Origin: Flavobacteriaceae bacterium
GTDB lineage: Bacteria > Bacteroidota > Bacteroidia > Flavobacteriales > Flavobacteriaceae
Assembly: GCA_016780345.1 (NCBI GenBank)
Contig: JADHLZ010000012.1
Span: 1-42,178 of the forward strand
Length of the DNA stretch: 42,178 nucleotides
Reading direction: 5' to 3'
The notes beneath the pieces are model-generated. The model did no database searches. It saw only the letters and a list, made by a program, of their open reading frames with translations, and was not told the origin of the DNA. Position numbers and translations under genes: made by a program. Below, piece by piece: positions 40,043 to 42,178 of this stretch (positions within the stretch are counted from its first letter, which is position 1; every line of letters begins with the position of its first letter).

Positions 40043-41131
40043 TCAATTGAAATAATTGAAGTCTTCTCCATCTTTAATTGTAAGAATAGTTTCATAAATT
40101 AGTTTTATAACATTTTCCACATCCTCTTTTTGAACCATTTCAACAGTTGTGTGCATATATCTCAAAGGTAATGAAATTAGAGCAGAGGCAACTCCACCAT
40201 TACTATAGGCAAATGCATCAGTATCAGTTCCAGTGGTTCTGGATGATGCGTGTCTCTGGAATGGAATTTTTTTCTTTTCAGCAGTTTCAATAATTCTTTC
40301 TCTGAGTTTGTTTTGAATGGCCGGGGCATATGAAATTACAGGACCCGCACCCATGGTATTATCTCCTTGAATTTTTTTGTTTATCATAGGTGTAGATGTA
40401 TCATGACAAACATCTGTAACAATGGCAATATTTGGTTTAATTCTTTGTGTTATCATTTCAGCACCTCTTAAACCAATTTCTTCTTGAACAGAGTTAGTTA
40501 CATATAATCCAAAAGGTAATTTCTTTTTGTTTTCATGTAACAAACGAGCTACTTCTGCAATCATAAAACCACCAGCTCTATTATCAATTGCTCGGCAAAC
40601 AAACTTATTTTTATTCAAGATATGAAACCTGTCAGGATAAGTGATAACACAGCCGACATGAACTCCCATTTTTTCCACTTCTTTTTTATTTTCAGCACCA
40701 ACATCAATAGAGATATTATCAATCTTAGGAGTTTCTTCCTTTCCTGGAGTTCTTGTGTGTATAGCTGGCCAACCAAACACACCTTTTACAATTCCTTTTT
40801 TTGTGTGTATATCTACCCACTTTGAAGGAGCTATTTGATGATCACTTCCACCGTTTCGTATGACATAAATAAGTCCATTTTCAGTTATATAGTTTACATA
40901 CCAAGAAATCTCATCAGAATGACCTTCAATAACAACCTTAAACTTAGCTTTAGGATTAATTACTCCAACAGCAGTTCCGTAAGTATCTGTTATAAATTCT
41001 TCAACATATGGTTTTAAATAATCTATCCATATTTTTTGACCTTCCCATTCATATCCAGTGGGAGAGGGGTTGTTTAAATATTTTTCTAAAAATTTAATGG
41101 AGTTGTTGTTGAGTATTTTTTTTGATGACAT
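40043..41131 (-). CDS. M42 family metallopeptidase (glutamyl aminopeptidase-like)
   Basis: A 362-residue cytoplasmic di-metal aminopeptidase related to FrvX, PepA and TET. Metal ligands are H71 and D73 (IEGHSDEISW), bridging D183 (RAIDNRAGG), catalytic E217 with E218 (QEEIGLRGA), D240 (IVTDVCHD) and H327 (RYMHTTVEM). The protease-associated insert at about 88-170 carries GVFGWPAIHTRTPGKEE. These enzymes form large shells that finish protein breakdown downstream of the proteasome-like proteases. No signal peptide. A TATTTTTG -7-like box lies just upstream (41148-41155). Confidence 0.92.
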   Translation of the reverse strand: MSSKKILNNNSIKFLEKYLNNPSPTGYEWEGQKIWIDYLKPYVEEFITDTYGTAVGVINPKAKFKVVIEGHSDEISWYVNYITENGLIYVIRNGGSDHQIAPSKWVDIHTKKGIVKGVFGWPAIHTRTPGKEETPKIDNISIDVGAENKKEVEKMGVHVGCVITYPDRFHILNKNKFVCRAIDNRAGGFMIAEVARLLHENKKKLPFGLYVTNSVQEEIGLRGAEMITQRIKPNIAIVTDVCHDTSTPMINKKIQGDNTMGAGPVISYAPAIQNKLRERIIETAEKKKIPFQRHASSRTTGTDTDAFAYSNGGVASALISLPLRYMHTTVEMVQKEDVENVIKLIYETILTIKDGEDFNYFN

Positions 41132-41147
41132 GTTAAATATTTTGAAT

Positions 41148-41155
41148 CAAAAATA
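41148..41155 (-). promoter_or_regulatory. Possible -7 element of the M42 peptidase gene
   Basis: TATTTTTG on the minus strand fits TAnnTTTG, 16 bp before the start at 41131. No -33 match. Confidence 0.35.
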
Positions 41156-41191
41156 CACAATAACTTAAATATAATGATGTAATTTTAAAAA

Positions 41192-41788
41192 ATGAAAAAT
41201 TTAATTTTTCTTGTCTTATTTTTTTTAAATATTGAGATTTATTCTCAAGATGAAGACCTTTTGTTTTTGATTGAGGGTGATTCAATCCCCTCAAGTTCAA
41301 TTGGCTTAGATGAAATAACAGTTTTTCCTACGCTTTCATTTAAAAACTATAAGGAAAAATTAAATTATTATACAATACGACGAAAGACCCTTAAAGTATA
41401 TCCCTATGCAATTCTAGCATCTTCCAGATTAGATAAATTAAATGAAAGACTTGTTATGATTAAAGGCAGATCAAGTAAAAAGAAATATACAAGACATGTA
41501 GAGAAGTATATTGAAAATGAACTGTCAGTTCAATTAAAAAAATTAACAAGATCAGAGGGGCAGATTTTAATAAAGTTAATTTACCGTGAAACAGGAAAAA
41601 CAGTGTTCGATTTGGTAAAGGAATTAAGAAATGGCTTCAAAGCTCTCTCTTACAACTCTTTAGCAAAATTATTTGATATTTCTATAAAAACAGAATATAA
41701 TCCTGAAAATATTAAAGAGGATGCAATAATTGAAGATGTTTTAAAACGAGCTTATGCCGATCATTCAATTATTTTAGACTTAAATTAG
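41192..41788 (+). CDS. DUF4294 domain exported protein
   Basis: A 198-residue protein with a signal peptide (MKNLIFLVLFFLNIEIYSQ) and a DUF4294 domain (about 25-190: GDSIPSSSIGLDEITVFPTLSFKNYKEKLNYYTIRRKTLKVYPYAILASSRLDKLNERL). It has many basic residues in the middle (GRSSKKKYTRHVEKYIENEL) and no catalytic motif that I recognise. The domain is largely confined to Bacteroidetes and uncharacterised. It lies directly before the rRNA operon but has its own orientation and stop, 70 bp before the rRNA promoter. Confidence 0.85.
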   Translation: MKNLIFLVLFFLNIEIYSQDEDLLFLIEGDSIPSSSIGLDEITVFPTLSFKNYKEKLNYYTIRRKTLKVYPYAILASSRLDKLNERLVMIKGRSSKKKYTRHVEKYIENELSVQLKKLTRSEGQILIKLIYRETGKTVFDLVKELRNGFKALSYNSLAKLFDISIKTEYNPENIKEDAIIEDVLKRAYADHSIILDLN

Positions 41789-41857
41789 TTTTTTTTGTTC
41801 ATTTCATATGAGTAAAACTAATCTTATTAACATTTATTTTATTTTTTTACAATAAAG

Positions 41858-41888
41858 TTTGTGGGATTAAAAAAGCAATGTATATTTG
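41858..41888 (+). promoter_or_regulatory. rRNA operon promoter, perfect Bacteroidetes -33/-7
   Basis: TTTG at 41858-41861, exactly 19 nt spacer, TATATTTG at 41881-41888. This equals the known Bacteroidetes housekeeping promoter pattern (TTTG, N19, TAnnTTTG). Transcription would begin near 41895, giving a leader of about 150 nt before the 16S gene. Confidence 0.85.
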
Positions 41889-41918
41889 CATCCGCATTAC
41901 AGAAGATGTATTGCATAA

Positions 41919-41927
41919 GTTCATTGA
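41919..41927 (+). promoter_or_regulatory. Possible boxA-like antitermination element in the rRNA leader
   Basis: GTTCATTGA lies in the transcribed leader about 25 nt after the predicted start. Its place and T/A composition suit a NusB/NusE boxA site. It differs from the E. coli boxA core, so this is tentative. Confidence 0.35.
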
Positions 41928-42042
41928 AAGTATTGAGATAGACAGCGTAACAATAATGTTTACATTATTAAATAGAATTAAGTAAGACCATTTTGAGTAC
42001 AATTCCATTCAAATTTTAGTTGTTAAATTAATTTAAAGATTT

Positions 42043-42178
42043 ACAATGAAGAGTTTGATCCTGGCTCAGGATGAACGCTAGCGGCAGGCCTAATACATGC
42101 AAGTCGAACGGTAACATTGGTGCTTGCACCAGATGACGAGTGGCGCACGGGTGCGTAACGCGTATGCAACCTACCTTT
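42043..42178 (+). rRNA. rrs: 16S ribosomal RNA (5' end, partial)
   Basis: The sequence AGAGTTTGATCCTGGCTCAG (42050-42069) is the universal 16S start corresponding to E. coli positions 8-27, which places base 1 at about 42043. Then GATGAACGCTAGCGGCAGGC, the helix-6 region around GCTTGCACC, and GCGCACGGGTGCGTAACGCG follow, the last two being typical of Bacteroidetes (Flavobacteriales). Only the first about 136 bases are inside the window. Confidence 0.98.

Noticed and set aside
41784-41822. Inverted repeat ATTAGTTTT / AAAACTAAT after the DUF4294 gene
   Set aside because: The stem is nearly all A-T, the loop is 21 nt and no T tract follows, so it is unlikely to be a terminator.
41863-41876. A second GG-N10-GC (sigma-54-like) spacing upstream of the 16S gene
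   Set aside because: Only the invariant bases match; the rest of the -24/-12 consensus does not. A perfect housekeeping promoter overlaps it.
1-42178. CRISPR arrays, insertion sequences, prophage, toxin-antitoxin or restriction genes
   Set aside because: No regularly spaced repeats, transposase, integrase, phage or defence domains were seen on either strand, and all sizeable gaps are under 300 bp.

Overview
This 42 kb window is AT-rich chromosomal DNA from a free-living member of the Bacteroidetes, most likely a marine Flavobacteriales with a small, compact genome. Four things support this. The 5' end of a 16S rRNA gene begins at about 42043 and carries a Bacteroidetes-type sequence. Its promoter matches the phylum consensus TTTG-N19-TAnnTTTG. 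Starts lack clear Shine-Dalgarno sequences and several are TTG or GTG. The gene set is also typical of the phylum: long SecA, long NusB, DUF2795, DUF3276, DUF4294, DUF1573 next to YajC, and a RecQ without zinc cysteines. I see no CRISPR array, insertion sequence, prophage, tRNA or classical defence island, so this is core chromosome rather than an accessory region.

Layout. 1-864: start of an exported amidohydrolase, cut by the window edge. 898-4726 (minus): an ammonium module of two Amt transporters, a porin-like outer-membrane protein and a PII protein. 4925-7912: fluoride exporter CrcB with a small coupled membrane protein, a MazG-like pyrophosphohydrolase, branched-chain aminotransferase and a TIGR01777 epimerase. 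7950-9592: grpE-dnaJ behind a sequence that looks like a sigma-54 promoter. 9665-15501: a tight five-gene run of mscS, an NtrC-like response regulator without a DNA-binding domain, an M28 peptidase, a PAP2 phosphatase and an LTA-synthase-like sulfatase-fold enzyme. 15503-22517 (minus): msrA, a glycosyltransferase, secA, a DUF2795 gene and lnt. 22583-25838: pssA facing kdsD-tatC-lptB. 25868-30481: recQ, a cyclophilin-FKBP fusion, a thiol-disulfide protein and a fatty-acid-hydroxylase family protein. 30483-35211 (minus): M14 peptidase, DUF3276 protein and an ABC exporter. 35318-40038: nusB, a DUF1573 lipoprotein gene, yajC, pyrD and acsA. 40043-42178: M42 peptidase, DUF4294 gene and the start of an rRNA operon.

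Many genes build or maintain the envelope: SecA, YajC and TatC for export; Lnt for lipoproteins; KdsD and LptB for lipopolysaccharide; PssA and PAP2 for phospholipid; the LTA-synthase-like protein and glycosyltransferase for surface polymers. A second theme is protein quality control (GrpE, DnaJ, the dual-family isomerase, MsrA, secreted peptidases). Convergent genes overlap or nearly touch with no recognisable terminators, as expected of a streamlined genome.

I did not find an obviously new multi-gene system. The best leads are: (1) the sigma-54-type promoter of grpE-dnaJ lying 2.5 kb from a response regulator that lacks its helix-turn-helix; (2) the ammonium module with its own outer-membrane protein; (3) a terminator-like hairpin that also encodes the signal peptide of the amidohydrolase; and (4) the cyclophilin-FKBP fusion.
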